Below, in pieces: positions 44,105-54,819 of a DNA stretch of 64,000 bases (the first letter of the stretch is position 1; every line of letters starts with the position of its first letter). The notes beneath the pieces are model-generated. The model ran no database searches. It was not told the DNA's origin and saw nothing but the letters and a program-made list of their open reading frames with translations. The stretch is taken from NCBI RefSeq assembly GCF_964019385.1, contig NC_088653.1, positions 9,143,290-9,207,289 of the forward strand, read 5' to 3'. This stretch comes from Sycon ciliatum (taxonomy: Eukaryota; Porifera; Calcarea; Leucosolenida; Sycettidae). The translations under genes were made by a program, and so were the position numbers.

Positions 44105-44133
44105 GTGGAGGTCGGTTGGTGATTCTGGAGCTC
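44105..44133 (+). promoter_or_regulatory. conserved 5'-terminal motif of families B, C, E (B1 copy)
   Basis: GTGGAGGTCGGTTGGTGATT and the following CTGGAGCTC match, at the same distance (15-20 nt) from the 5' end, 59022-58994 (C1, minus) and 60916-60944 (E). It could be an internal promoter, a structured RNA or an RT-binding site; function is unknown. Confidence 0.6.
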
Positions 44134-44417
44134 TGGAGGTGGCTGGATTTGCTTGCAGACTGGGGAGGCTGGAGAAGAGGCCTTGGATGCGACTGCTACT
44201 CTGCTGCTGTTTTCCTGTGTTGTGTTGGGTTTTGTTGCTTTTTTCTCCTATTTTCTGTTCACTTTTTGAGTTAGCAGAGTTAGCATCTCGCCATTGTCTT
44301 GAACAGTACCCGCCTGATCAATCTCGCCAGAGCATCGTTCATCAACATCATTGCCACCTACCAGCAGTGGGCCTGCAGGGGCTGCCAGCCTCGCACCTCC
44401 AGCCGTTGGAATACTTT

Positions 44418-47400
44418 ATGCCGTGCTGCCAGTGTCAATCAAGTCGAAAGTGTGTGAGATGCAGCTGTGTTCGGCATGGGAGGAAGTGTATTGATTGCTA
44501 CCCAGGAAGGTCGCTACCTAGCACGTGCAACAATTCGTTATCTGCCTCACAGCCTTCTGGTGCTAGCAATGTCACTCGAACTGTCAACGCGCACCCTGCC
44601 AGCCAGCCACTTGCGGTTGGGTTTGCACCTCGCGGTGTTGATTGCGCTGGAGATAGATCGCAAGCTAGCGACAGTGACAGTGATTCACTGCATATAAATT
44701 CGACATTTCCGAGGAACTTGGTATGCGCAGATCATGCACGCGCTGGTTCTTCCCCTGCAAGTGATGTAATAACTGATCCATCCTCTCAGATTCAAGGTGA
44801 TGGCCTTGGCACCTCACGGGCTGGAGCGTCAACATCCAACATTCATCCCACAGGTTCTCAGGTGGAGCTCCTGGCTACCCTAGATGCTTCGGGTCCTGAG
44901 TCCTCTGGACAAGCGGCAGACAGCGGTGATGCCGGCACCTCGTCATTACCGGCCGGCGATTTCGGAGGCGCGGTTGGTCGGCCGGCTCATCGCATTGGTG
45001 GGCGGAGCGGGGTGGATCCTGCGCCCTCCCTGTTGCCAGGAGCTGCTGCTGTGGGGCAGGGCTCGGCCCAGCCTGCTGCTGCTGCTTCTCCGGCTGCCGC
45101 GGTCGCTCGGCAGACTTCTACATCACAGGTCTCTCCTGCGGGTGCCAGAGTTAATACTATGAGCAGTGATGATTCCCTATCTTCGAACACCTCCCTCAAC
45201 AACGACATATCCCGAGCGTATGAGAAGGTGGTGACCTGGCGGAGAAACTTATTCAACGTTCCATTGGGCTCGGCTGGTGGTGATTTTGTTGACGTGCTCA
45301 CTGGGCTCATCAAGGGTTTCACCAATGGCTCCTCATTACGACCAGTTGCATGGAAGGCCGTCGGTGTTGCCTGCCACCTGCTTCTCCAGCGTCCGCATGA
45401 TTCTAAGATGATGTCAAACTATAGCGACCATTTACGGCGTCGACTCACTCTATGGAAATCTGGCCGAATAGATGATCTGACTACTGAAGGAGAGTCCCTT
45501 CAGGATCGTCTCAAGCCCCGGTACTCTACCTCGTCTGGTGGAGGAGAGAAGAGTGATATCACATTCAGCAACCTGGTATTTTCGGGAAAAATTAAGTCTG
45601 CCATTCGCTACCTGTCCAGTGATTCGTCCAATGATGTGCTGGGTATGACAGATGTAGTGGACGAAGAAACTGGAACTACCGTGAAGGAGGCACTGTTGCA
45701 AAAACATCCACCTGCTGCCGAGCCCCCGGTTTCGATACTTCTCGCCGGCGACCCGGAGCCAATCAACAGTATAGTGTTCCAGAAAATCACACCGGAGCTC
45801 ATCCGACGTCTGGGCCGACAGATGAAGGGGTCCTCGGGCCCATCTGGTCTGGACTCTGACGCGTGGTGCCGGATGCTAACCTGTTATCGCAAATCGTCAG
45901 ATGGTCTCTGTACTGCTCTTGCCAGCTTTGCCCAATGCCTGTGCTCGGAGGACTTGGATCCGGAACACCTATCCGCATTTACCGCCGCTAGACTTATTCC
46001 ATTGGACAAACACCCAGGTGTGCGGCCGATTGCGGTGGGTGAAGTGTTCCGCCGGCTTGTGTGTCGTGCCGTTATGCGGGTGCTTGAGTCCGATGTACTG
46101 CGTGCTACTGCTCCCATGCAATTGTGCATTGGGGTGCCGTCTGCCTGTGAGGCAGGGGTTCATGCAATGCAGGAGTTGTTCGCACGAGAGGACACGGAAG
46201 GCATCTTGTTTGTAGATGCTACGAATGCGTTCAATTCATTGAATAGAAACGCGGCCCTCCATAACGTGCCCTATGTATGCCCCGCTATGGCAAAGGTGTT
46301 CCAGAACACGTACAGTTCTTCAATTCGTCTCTTCGTCTCTGGCGGCGGGGAGATTGAGTCACTGGAGGGTACTTGCCAGGGCGATCCGCTGGCCATGGCT
46401 CTGTATGGTATCGCTACAGTCCCGATGATTCGGCGCCTCCAGGAATCCAATCCATCTGTGGCTCAGGTTTGGTACGCGGACGACGATTCTGCAGGTGGCC
46501 GCGTTTCTTCATTGTCCACATACTGGGGAGACATAAGCCAACTGGGCCCTGACTATGGATACTTTCCAAACCCACAGAAATCAATGTTGCTGGTCAAGCC
46601 GGAGCATGAGGAAGAGGCCCAGCGCCTCTTCTCCGCCACTGGAGTTACCATCAAGACCAGCGGCAACCGTCACCTCGGCGGAGCGATTGGCAGTGAGGAG
46701 TTCTGCTCTGCCTTCATGGCCAAGAAGGTGGATAAATGGAAGCAGGTTCTGGATTCCCTGACGGGGATGGCTGTCACTCAGCCTCAGGCCGCATACACCG
46801 TTTTTACGAAGGGTCTGTCATCCACATGGACATACCACTTGCGTTGCTCACCTTGTTCGGCTGAGATACTGGCCGAGCTTGATGAGAGGATCAATGATTG
46901 CCTGATACCTGCCCTTCTGGGGGATGGCGTTCGTCCTGGTAGCCCTGAGAGAGAGCTGATGTCATTTCCAGTGCGTCTTGGTGGTTTGGCCCTCCCTCTG
47001 TTGCAGGACAGTGCACCAGCAGAGCTCGCAGCATCCTTGAGCATCACAAAGCCTCTTGTTCAGCTACTGTTGACTGGCACATATGCGAACCCTCCAAGCG
47101 TGCCTGGTGATATGGCAAGGAGCGATTTGTCGGATACTGCCCAGTCAGAGGGCTCCGGTGATACAACCCAGGAGGTTGCCGACCGAGTGAGGCTCTCCAA
47201 TCATGATCCCGTCCGCGATGCTGTTGGGGACACCCGCCAGCTGGCACGCTCGACTCGGACAAGCAAAATGCGGAGCCTATGCAGCCGGCAACAAGACATT
47301 AAGGCGGACTTGAGCTCGGAGCAACAATTTCTTGTTGAAATCGCGTCCGAAAAGGGAGTATCGTCATGGTTGACTGTTGCCCCGCGGTGGCAAGATGGAA

Positions 47401-48122
47401 CCATCCTAAAGAAATCCGACTTCCGTGATGCCCTGTGCATCCGCTATGGGCGAAGGTTGAGTGGGCTACCCGATTCATGTGTTTGTGGTGTGCCTCTCAG
47501 CCCCGCTCATGCACTTACCTGTGCCACTGGCGGCTATACCATTGCCCGTCACAATGAGGTGCGGGACTTGGTTGCTGGACTACTGAGGGAGGCTGGAGTG
47601 GTGGACGTAGAGACGGAGCCCCGGCTATTGCCCTGCAGCAGTGAGCATTTGCCTGGTGGTCGTTCCCTCAACCGATGCGCAGAAGCTCGTCTGGATGTGC
47701 GGGCTCGCGGCTTTTGGTCGTGGCAACAGGACGCTTACTTTGATGTGCGGATCACTCATCCCGCAGCGTCTGTGTTGTCTCGATCACAAGCCCTGAGTCA
47801 GCTGAAGTCTCACGAGCGAAACAAGAAAAATCAATACGCCAGCCGTGTGGTTAACGTGGAGCGCGGCTCCTTCACGCCACTTGTGTTCTCGACGTACGGC
47901 TTTAGTGGCCCAGAAACTACTCAATTCCTGAAATCATTGGCCTCCCTGTTTGTTGAGCGCCATACTGAACTGAAGTACCCACTAGTAATGGGCATACTAC
48001 GCACCCGTTTGTCTTTCTGCTTGCTGCGATGGGCAGTCACCTGCTTCCGCGGTTGCCGCGGTTCGTACGGCAAGAGGCGACAGCCGAACTCATTTCTGGC
48101 CCAGTGCCGCCAGGCGGAGTAG
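44418..48122 (+). CDS. family B polyprotein: Cys-rich N-terminus, RT, CCHC, restriction-like endonuclease
   Basis: 1234 codons without interruption. I chose the ATG at 44418 because families C and E begin with the same MPCC motif; the frame also runs upstream through the ATG array. Residues 1-40 form a Cys cluster (CCQCQSSRKCVRCSCVRHGR, then KCIDCYPGR). A low-complexity Ser/Ala region follows. RT motifs: LFVDATNAFNSLN (about 597), TCQGDPLAMALYG (about 652) and VWYADDDSAGG (about 684). CCHC: CVCGVPLSPAHALTC (about 1021). Endonuclease-like: ARLDVRARGFW-x-DAYFDVRITHP (about 1091-1115), then HERNKKNQY and VVNVERGSFTPLVFS. This is the architecture of R2/R4-type site-specific LINEs; here target choice appears to be (ATG)n. 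All catalytic motifs are present, so activity is possible. Confidence 0.9.
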   Translation: MPCCQCQSSRKCVRCSCVRHGRKCIDCYPGRSLPSTCNNSLSASQPSGASNVTRTVNAHPASQPLAVGFAPRGVDCAGDRSQASDSDSDSLHINSTFPRNLVCADHARAGSSPASDVITDPSSQIQGDGLGTSRAGASTSNIHPTGSQVELLATLDASGPESSGQAADSGDAGTSSLPAGDFGGAVGRPAHRIGGRSGVDPAPSLLPGAAAVGQGSAQPAAAASPAAAVARQTSTSQVSPAGARVNTMSSDDSLSSNTSLNNDISRAYEKVVTWRRNLFNVPLGSAGGDFVDVLTGLIKGFTNGSSLRPVAWKAVGVACHLLLQRPHDSKMMSNYSDHLRRRLTLWKSGRIDDLTTEGESLQDRLKPRYSTSSGGGEKSDITFSNLVFSGKIKSAIRYLSSDSSNDVLGMTDVVDEETGTTVKEALLQKHPPAAEPPVSILLAGDPEPINSIVFQKITPELIRRLGRQMKGSSGPSGLDSDAWCRMLTCYRKSSDGLCTALASFAQCLCSEDLDPEHLSAFTAARLIPLDKHPGVRPIAVGEVFRRLVCRAVMRVLESDVLRATAPMQLCIGVPSACEAGVHAMQELFAREDTEGILFVDATNAFNSLNRNAALHNVPYVCPAMAKVFQNTYSSSIRLFVSGGGEIESLEGTCQGDPLAMALYGIATVPMIRRLQESNPSVAQVWYADDDSAGGRVSSLSTYWGDISQLGPDYGYFPNPQKSMLLVKPEHEEEAQRLFSATGVTIKTSGNRHLGGAIGSEEFCSAFMAKKVDKWKQVLDSLTGMAVTQPQAAYTVFTKGLSSTWTYHLRCSPCSAEILAELDERINDCLIPALLGDGVRPGSPERELMSFPVRLGGLALPLLQDSAPAELAASLSITKPLVQLLLTGTYANPPSVPGDMARSDLSDTAQSEGSGDTTQEVADRVRLSNHDPVRDAVGDTRQLARSTRTSKMRSLCSRQQDIKADLSSEQQFLVEIASEKGVSSWLTVAPRWQDGTILKKSDFRDALCIRYGRRLSGLPDSCVCGVPLSPAHALTCATGGYTIARHNEVRDLVAGLLREAGVVDVETEPRLLPCSSEHLPGGRSLNRCAEARLDVRARGFWSWQQDAYFDVRITHPAASVLSRSQALSQLKSHERNKKNQYASRVVNVERGSFTPLVFSTYGFSGPETTQFLKSLASLFVERHTELKYPLVMGILRTRLSFCLLRWAVTCFRGCRGSYGKRRQPNSFLAQCRQAE

Positions 48123-48333
48123 GGTGCTGCCTTTGGCCTCAACTTAATATAATGCTATTTTGGTTTTTTCCCCTTTTATTACTCTGTGTTCATTGCTTGT
48201 TTTTGTATTGATTTACTTCCTTGACTGCTTTTGTGTTTCATCATTTTCCGGTTGGTTTTGTGTTGATTTCCCCTGTTCACTTTACATATTGTAATGATAT
48301 ACATTTGCTTTGCCCGTAAAAGAGGCTTTTCTC

Positions 48334-48368
<35 letters not shown>
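48334..48368 (+). repeat. (ATG)n array 3
   Basis: Joins the 3' end of B1 to D1. Confidence 0.98.
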
Positions 48369-48369
<1 letters not shown>

Positions 48370-48635
48370 AAAGTAGTTTTAATGACCTGATGTTTGTTTT
48401 TTATATTTGTAGTTCTATTGTTGACATCTTTTGTCTTTTCTTTGGGTTAAAAGGTTAACTTCATCCTCGTGTTCCTATTGCCTTGTATTGGAATTTGCCC
48501 ATAAAAGTGGCTACGGTGTGATAATGCATTTCTATAAATTATTTCGTGTTTTAACATTATTTTCAGAAAATTGCTCTTACAATACCTTGCGTTTTATATT
48601 CATAATATTGTTGCCCGTAAAAGCGGCTTGGTCAC
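48369..48635 (+). mobile_element. family D 3' end (D1)
   Basis: A 267-bp non-coding fragment ending TTGCCCGTAAAAGCGGCTTG plus GTCAC before (ATG)n; its last ~217 bp recur at 60301-60518 at a different array. It also has an inner copy of the end motif (GCCCATAAAAGTGGC, about 48497). The coding part of family D is not in the window. Confidence 0.75.

Positions 48636-48668
<33 letters not shown>
48636..48668 (+). repeat. (ATG)n array 4
   Basis: 11 units between D1 and C0. Confidence 0.98.
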
Positions 48669-50185
48669 CGCATGCAGCATACTCTGCGTTGACCCATGGC
48701 TTAGTCAACAGATGGAACTATGTGTTTCGAACTATGTCTGTTTCTGCGGAGGACTTGGCGCCGTTGGAGCGGGAGCTTCACTCCTCACTGCTACCGGAGC
48801 TCGTGGGACAACCGAGCGTGCCTCTGAAAGACATTGATATTCTAAAGCTCCCGACACGGGATGGTGGGATGGCCCTTCCGGACCTCACGACTCGACCACG
48901 GTTTGAGCACCAGGGCTCCAAGCAAGTGTCCGGACCTATGGTGAAGGAGGTTCTGGGCGATTTCGCTAAGGATAGCGATCCAATTTCTCTCGCTGGAGAT
49001 GTGCCGGCTTCTGCAGATACTGCTGACCGTGGTGGAGCGTCTCCCACTCCCACGATGACGGCAACGGAGGTGCAGCCGCGGGAGGTCGCTGGCAACTCAA
49101 ACCCTGGACCGGATGTGGCTGCTGATGTTGCTGGTGCTGGTACCCCCTTTCAGAGGATGATCGATGAAATGCGTCACAAAAAGCGTGTCGTCCACACCGA
49201 AAACCGGGAGCGCGCAAAGGCAGCCAGGAACAAAATAGTGGACACGAGCGATGAGATGACGAAGCGACGAATAGAAGAACACACGGAGAAAGGATCATCC
49301 TCATGGCTGAGCGTGCTGCCCCTGGCGGAGCATGGCTTTCGTCTCACCAAGCGTGACTTCCGGGATGCTCTGGCATTGAGATATGCATGGCCGCTAGCCA
49401 ATACACCAGCAACCTGTGTGTGTGGTGAGCTGTTCTCAGTTGAGCATCAGCTATGTTGCGCCAGGGGCGGCTTCCCGACACTTCGTCATAACGAGATACG
49501 TGACCTGCTGGCGAGGGAATTGACTGAAGTCTGCACTGCCGTTTCGACAGAACCAGCGCTGCAACCTCTTTCTGGTGAGAGGTTTCCTCTTCGGTCAACG
49601 AACCGCCGAGAGGATGCGCGCCTGGACATAGCCGCTCGAGGGTTTTGGACCCGTGGGGAGGAAGCTTTTTTTGATGTAAGGGTATTTTGCCCAGATGCTC
49701 CTTCCTACGGGTCCAGAACCCTTCCTGCATTGTACCAGCAGCACGAGCGGCGTAAGTGGAACGAATATGGGCCAAGAGTCACAAATGTAGAAAGAGCCGC
49801 TTTCACACCTCTCGTGTTCTCTGTGCATGGTGGTTGTGGGAGGCTGTGCAATGTGTTCCTCAAGAGACTGTGCCAGATGCAGGCCGAGTCATCGGGATCT
49901 CACTATTCCCAGGTCATTGGTTTACTCCGCTGTCGGCTGTCTTTTGCTTTGCTGCGTGCTGCTGTGTTGTGCATACGTGGGGCTCGGTCACGGTACCACC
50001 ATCCGGCGAGATGTTTTCATGATGTCTCGATTGCCGTGGCCGAGTCAGGTCTAGTTTGTTAAGTATCGTGCTGTGTCCTGACTGTGCATGCGGGATTGGT
50101 ATGGCGCTTACCCTTTTGTTGCTGTTTTGTTGCTTTCATGCCTTTAAGCATGTAATTGTGTTCAATTGTTGTATTTCATGGAAAG
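48668..50185 (+). pseudogene. family C element C0, 5'- and 3'-truncated
   Basis: From array 4 the frame reads AYSALTHGLVNRWNYVFRTM and continues without a stop to 50062: CCHC CVCGELFSVEHQLCC, endonuclease RLDIAARGFWTRGEEAFFDV and ERAAFTPLVFSVHGG. It is nearly identical to the matching part of C1 (54820 onward). The 3' untranslated part stops about 120 nt short of the C1 3' end at CATGGAAAG, followed by nine A and (TCA)n. RT is missing. The flank polarity differs between the two sides (ATG left, TCA right). Confidence 0.85.
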
Positions 50186-50190
50186 AAAAA

Positions 50191-50222
<32 letters not shown>
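50186..50222 (+). repeat. A9 plus (TCA)n array 5; polarity switch
   Basis: A homopolymer followed by nine triplets in the opposite strand sense to array 4. It separates plus-strand C0 from minus-strand A2. Confidence 0.95.
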
Positions 50223-52206
50223 TGGAAACGGCCTCTTGTACGGGCTTGAAACGGTGATAACCGAGATTATGTGCAAAAATCGTGATAGATATTCAGGTAA
50301 AATATGACATTTAACAGTTGAATGATTATTACCAAATAGATATTCAAATGCTGATTATTTTACCAGATAGATATTGAATGACAGATGATGTTACTTTACC
50401 AAATAGTTATTTAAAAAATGTGATGTTATCCATAGTGATATTGTTGAGAGGCATAGCATAAAAATTCACTATGCGGCCAAACGACACTGGGCCACAAAGG
50501 AATTCACCCGCCGTCTGTTATAAGACCCTCGGCAACCACGAAAGCACGTAATGGCCCACCTCAAGAGGCAAAACGACAGGCGGGTACGCAACATACCCAT
50601 GACAACAGGATATTTGAGATCCTGGCTTCTCTCTACAAAGAGAGAGGCAAGAGACTTTAGGAATTGAGTTGTCTCAGGCCCGCTGAAACCATAAGTCGAG
50701 AACACCAGTGGGGTGAACGATCCTCGCTCGACATTCACAACGCGGCTGGCATATTGATTCTTTTTTGCCCGTTCATGGGATTTCAGCTGACTCAAGGCTT
50801 TTGATCGAGACAACACGGACGCTGCGGGATGGGTAATCCGCACATCAAAAAAAGCGTCTTGTTGCCACGACCAAAAGCCCCGAGCCCGCACGTCAAGACG
50901 AGCCTCAGTACTTCTGTTGAGCGAACGCCCTCCTGGTAGATCCTCACCACCGCACGGCAATAATCTAGGCTCGGTCTCGACGTCAACAACACCTGCCTCT
51001 CTCAGGAGACCGGCGACAAGGTCTCTCACCTCGTTGTGCCTGGCGATTGTGTACCCACCAGTAGCGCAAGTGAGGGCGTGTGCGGGACTGAGATCCACTC
51101 CACACACGCATTTCTCCGGCAGTCCACTCAATCTGTGACCATACCGGATGCATAGAGCGTCCCGGAAATCTGATTTCTTTAAAATTGTTCCATGTTGCCA
51201 GCGGGGAGCCACCGTCAGCCACGATGATAGACCCTTCTCATTTGCGACTTCTATCAAAAACTGCTGCTCGGCAGTCAAGCATGGCTTGATATTGGCTTGG
51301 CGACGACACACATCCCCGATCCTGGCCGCACGCGTTGTTCTTGCAATGTGCCGTGCATCGCCCACTGCATCACGAACCGGATCATGTGTCAAGATTAATT
51401 GATCCGGATTCGCCAGCACACCAATATTTCCATCAGGCTGTGCGATTTTCTCCTGGGCTTCCATCTGTGGCACACAGGAAACGTCAGGAGGGCTTGTGTA
51501 ATCGCCGGTCAGCAGCAGCTGTACCAGAGGCTTGGTCACTGCCCTTGACGCAATAAATTCAGCAGGTGCACTAGCCGCCAGAACCGGAATGGCAAGGCCA
51601 CCATACCGGACGGGGAATGTCAACAGCTCTCTCTCAGGACTATCAGGACGGACACCATCGCCAAGTAGGGCCGGAAGCAGACGTTCATCAATCACGGTGT
51701 CGATCGCCGTCAGGAGCTCTGGGGAACATGGCGAACAACGAATGTGATAGGTCCAGGAGCTCGACAAACCTTTAGTTAATACGCTATAGGCTGCCTGTGG
51801 CTGTGTGGTTGCCATTGAAGACAATGTATCCAATACCCGTCCCCACTTCTGGACACGCCGCTCCATAAAGGAAGAACAAAAATCCTCGCTGCCAATCACG
51901 CCTCCAAGATATCGGTTACCATCAGTTGTGATGACGACGCCAGAGCCCTGGAACTGTAGCCGAGCATCCTGTTCATACTGAGGCTTTACAAGGAGAACGG
52001 TTTTCTTGGGATTCGGGAAATACCCATAGCCTGGACCAATCTGACTGATATCGTTCCAATATGACCATAGTGATGTTATCCTACCTCCGGCTGAATCGTC
52101 ATCTGCATACCATCCCTGCTTTACTGATACGTTGGTATCCCGAAGTTGCCTGATCAACGGGACTGTCGCAAGAGCGTAAATAGCCATGGCCAACGGATCC
52201 CCCTGG
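50223..52206 (-). mobile_element. family A element A2, 5'-truncated, minus strand
   Basis: Contains an open frame (52193-50469, 574 codons) with the end of RT (motif C QGWYADDDSAGG, then NPKKTVLLVKP), CCHC CVCGVDLSPAHALTC and endonuclease RLDVRARGFWSWQQDAFFDV. The 5' truncation falls inside RT motif B: the sequence GATGATGCCAGGGGGATCC (minus) fuses the array to the GDPLAMA codons. The 3' end is CCCGTACAAGAGGCCGTTTC plus CA, then (ATG)n on its sense strand, as for A1. Confidence 0.88.

Positions 52207-52239
<33 letters not shown>
52207..52239 (-). repeat. (CAT)n array 6
   Basis: 11 units, ATG on the minus strand; joins A2 and B2. Confidence 0.98.
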
Positions 52240-52674
52240 GAGAAAAGCCTCTTTTACGGGCAAAGCAAATGTATATCATTACAATATGTAAAGTGAACAG
52301 GGGAAATCAACACAAAACCAACCGGAAAATGATGAAACACAAAAACAGTCAAGGAAGTAAATCAATACAAAAACAAGCAATGAACACAGAGTAATAAAAG
52401 GGGAAAAACCAAATAGCATTATATTAAGTTGAGGCCAAAGGCAGCACCCTACTCCGCCTGGCGGCACTGGGCCAGAAATGAGTTCGGCTGTCGCCTCTTG
52501 CCGTACAAACCGCGGCAACCGCGGAAGCAGGTGACTGCCCATCGCAGCAAGCAGAAAGACAAACGGGTGCGTAGTATGCCCATTACTAGTGGGTACTTCA
52601 GTTCAGTATGGCGCTCAACAAACAGGGAGGCCAATGATTTCAGGAATTGAGTAGTTTCTGGGCCACTAAAGGGC
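52240..52674 (-). pseudogene. family B fragment B2 (3' end), minus strand
   Basis: The last ~72 codons (FVERHTELKYPLVMGILRTR within it) and the complete 3' untranslated part of family B, ending exactly at the B 3' terminus against (ATG)n on its sense strand. Confidence 0.9.
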
Positions 52675-52719
<45 letters not shown>

Positions 52720-52773
52720 TGGAAACGGCCTCTTGTACGGGCTTGAAACGGTAAAAAAAAAAAAAAAAAAAAA

Positions 52774-52774
<1 letters not shown>
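52675..52774 (-). repeat. (CAT)n array 7, 33-bp family A 3' end, A22 run
   Basis: 15 CAT units (52675-52719), then 33 bp identical to the A2 3' terminus (52720-52752, minus), then 22 A on the plus strand (52753-52774), after which the array sense flips to (ATG)n. Confidence 0.9.

Positions 52775-52803
<29 letters not shown>
52774..52803 (+). repeat. (ATG)n array 8
   Basis: 10 units; in frame with B3, giving it a run of Met codons. Confidence 0.98.
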
Positions 52804-52804
<1 letters not shown>

Positions 52805-54431
52805 CCTTCATGGCCAAGAAGGTGGATAAATGGAAGCAGGTTCTGGATTCCCTGACGGGGATGGCTGTCACTCAGCCTCAGGCCGCATACACCGTTTTTA
52901 CGAAGGGTCTGTCATCCACATGGACATACCACTTGCGTTGCTCACCTTGTTCGGCTGAGATACTGGCCGAGCTTGATGAGAGGATCAATGATTGCCTGAT
53001 ACCTGCCCTTCTGGGGGATGGCGTTCGTCCTGGTAGCCCTGAGAGAGAGCTGATGTCATTTCCAGTGCGTCTTGGTGGTTTGGCCCTCCCTCTGTTGCAG
53101 GATAGTGCACCAGCAGAGCTCGCAGCATCCTTGAGCATCACAAAGCCTCTTGTTCAGCTACTGTTGACTGGCACATATGCGAACCCTCCAAGCGTGCCTG
53201 GTGATATGGCAAGGAGCGATTTGTCGGATACTGCCCAGTCAGAGGGCTCCGGTGATACAACCCAGGAGGTTGCCGACCGAGTGAGGCTCTCCAATCATGA
53301 TCCCGTCCGCGATGCTGTTGGGGACACCCGCCTGCTGGCACGCTCGACTCGGACAAGCAAAATGCGGAGCCTATGCAGCCGGCAACAAGACATTAAGGCG
53401 GACTTGAGCTCGGAGCAACAATTTCTTGTTGAAATCGCGTCCGAAAAGGGAGTATCGTCATGGTTGACTGTTGCCCCGCGGTGGCAAGATGGAACCATCC
53501 TGAAGAAATCCGACTTCCGTGATGCCCTGTGCATCCGCTATGGGCGAAGGTTGAGTGGGCTACCCGATTCATGTGTTTGTGGTGTGCCTCTCAGCCCCGC
53601 TCATGCACTTACCTGTGCCACTGGCGGCTATACCATTGCCCGTCACAATGAGGTGCGGGACTTGGTTGCTGGACTACTGAGGGAGGCTGGAGTGGTGGAC
53701 GTAGAGACGGAGCCCCGGCTATTGCCCTGCAGCAGTGAGCATTTGCCTGGTGGTCGTTCCCTCAACCGATGCGCAGAAGCTCGTCTGGATGTGCGGGCTC
53801 GCGGCTTTTGGTCGTGGCAACAGGACGCTTACTTTGATGTGCGGATCACTCATCCCGCAGCGTCTGTGTTGTCTCGATCACAAGCCCTGAGTCAGCTGAA
53901 GTCTCACGAGCGAAACAAGAAAAATCAATACGCCAGCCGTGTGGTTAACGTGGAGCGCGGCTCCTTCACGCCACTTGTGTTCTCGACGTACGGCTTTAGT
54001 GGCCCAGAAACTACTCAATTCCTGAAATCATTGGCCTCCCTGTTTGTTGAGCGCCATACTGAACTGAAGTACCCACTAGTAATGGGCATACTACGCACCC
54101 GTTTGTCTTTCTGCTTGCTGCGATGGGCAGTCACCTGCTTCCGCGGTTGCCGCGGTTCGTACGGCAAGAGGCGACAGCCGAACTCATTTCTGGCCCAGTG
54201 CCGCCAGGCGGAGTAGGGTGCTGCCTTTGGCCTCAACTTAATATAATGCTATTTTGGTTTTTTCCCCTTTTATTACTCTGTGTTCATTGCTTGTTTTTGT
54301 ATTGATTTACTTCCTTGACTGCTTTTGTGTTTCATCATTTTCCGGTTGGTTTTGTGTTGATTTCCCCTGTTCACTTTACATAATTATTGTAATGATATAC
54401 ATTTGCTTTGCCCGTAAAAGAGGCTTTTCTC
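52804..54431 (+). mobile_element. family B element B3, 5'-truncated, frame open
   Basis: Begins inside the RT C-terminal region (FMAKKVDKWKQVLDSLTGMA) and continues open to TAG at 54214-54216 with CCHC and endonuclease intact; about 470 codons, one visible residue change from B1 (LLARSTR for QLARSTR). The 3' end is at the B terminus, then (ATG)n. In-frame fusion to array 8 creates an apparent Met-started frame from 52774. Near identity to B1 indicates recent copying. Confidence 0.92.
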
Positions 54432-54531
54432 ATGATGATGATGATGATGATGATGATGTGTTGATTTCCCCTGTTCACTTTACATATTGTAATGATATAC
54501 ATTTGCTTTGCCCGTAAAAGAGGCTTTTCTC

Positions 54532-54566
<35 letters not shown>

Positions 54567-54600
54567 TTTTTTTTTTTTTTTTTTTTGATGATGATGATGA
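54432..54600 (+). repeat. (ATG)n arrays 9-10 with 73-bp B 3' end and T24 run
   Basis: Array (54432-54458), the last 73 bp of family B (54459-54531), array (54532-54562), T24 (54563-54586) and a short (GAT)n (54587-54600) up to the 3' end of C1. On the sense strand of C1 this reads (TCA)n, A24, (TCA)n. Confidence 0.9.
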
Positions 54601-54819
54601 AGCCACTTCTTTGGGCAAACAAAACACAATTTCCCAAGATGAAGGAGTGGAACCCTACACAAATAATAGTTTAAATGAATCCAACGCAAAGATCGTTTTT
54701 CCATGAAATACAACAATTGAACACAATTACATGCTTAAAGGCATGAAAGCAACAAAACAGCAACAAAAGGGTAAGCGCCATACCAATCCCGCATGCACAG
54801 TCAGGACACAGCACGATAC

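Larger units (their letters stand above)
44090..48333 (+). mobile_element. family B element B1, full length
   Basis: 4.24 kb between two (ATG)n arrays: a 328-bp 5' leader, one long frame and a 211-bp 3' untranslated part ending TGCCCGTAAAAGAGGCTTTT plus CTC. There is no poly(A). The copies B2-B6 at other arrays share its exact 3' end. Confidence 0.9.

Noticed and set aside
43917..44417. Upstream poly-Met part of the long B1 frame as coding
   Set aside because: It is translation of the (ATG)n array and the A1 3' untranslated part; the conserved MPCC start at 44418 is better supported.
44987..45325. Antisense frames opposite the B, C and E polyproteins
   Set aside because: They are shadows of strongly biased sense codons and recur wherever a copy of the family lies.
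48431..48667. Poly-Asp frame fused to C0 as an N-terminus
   Set aside because: It comes from D1 3' untranslated sequence and the triplet array read in another frame.
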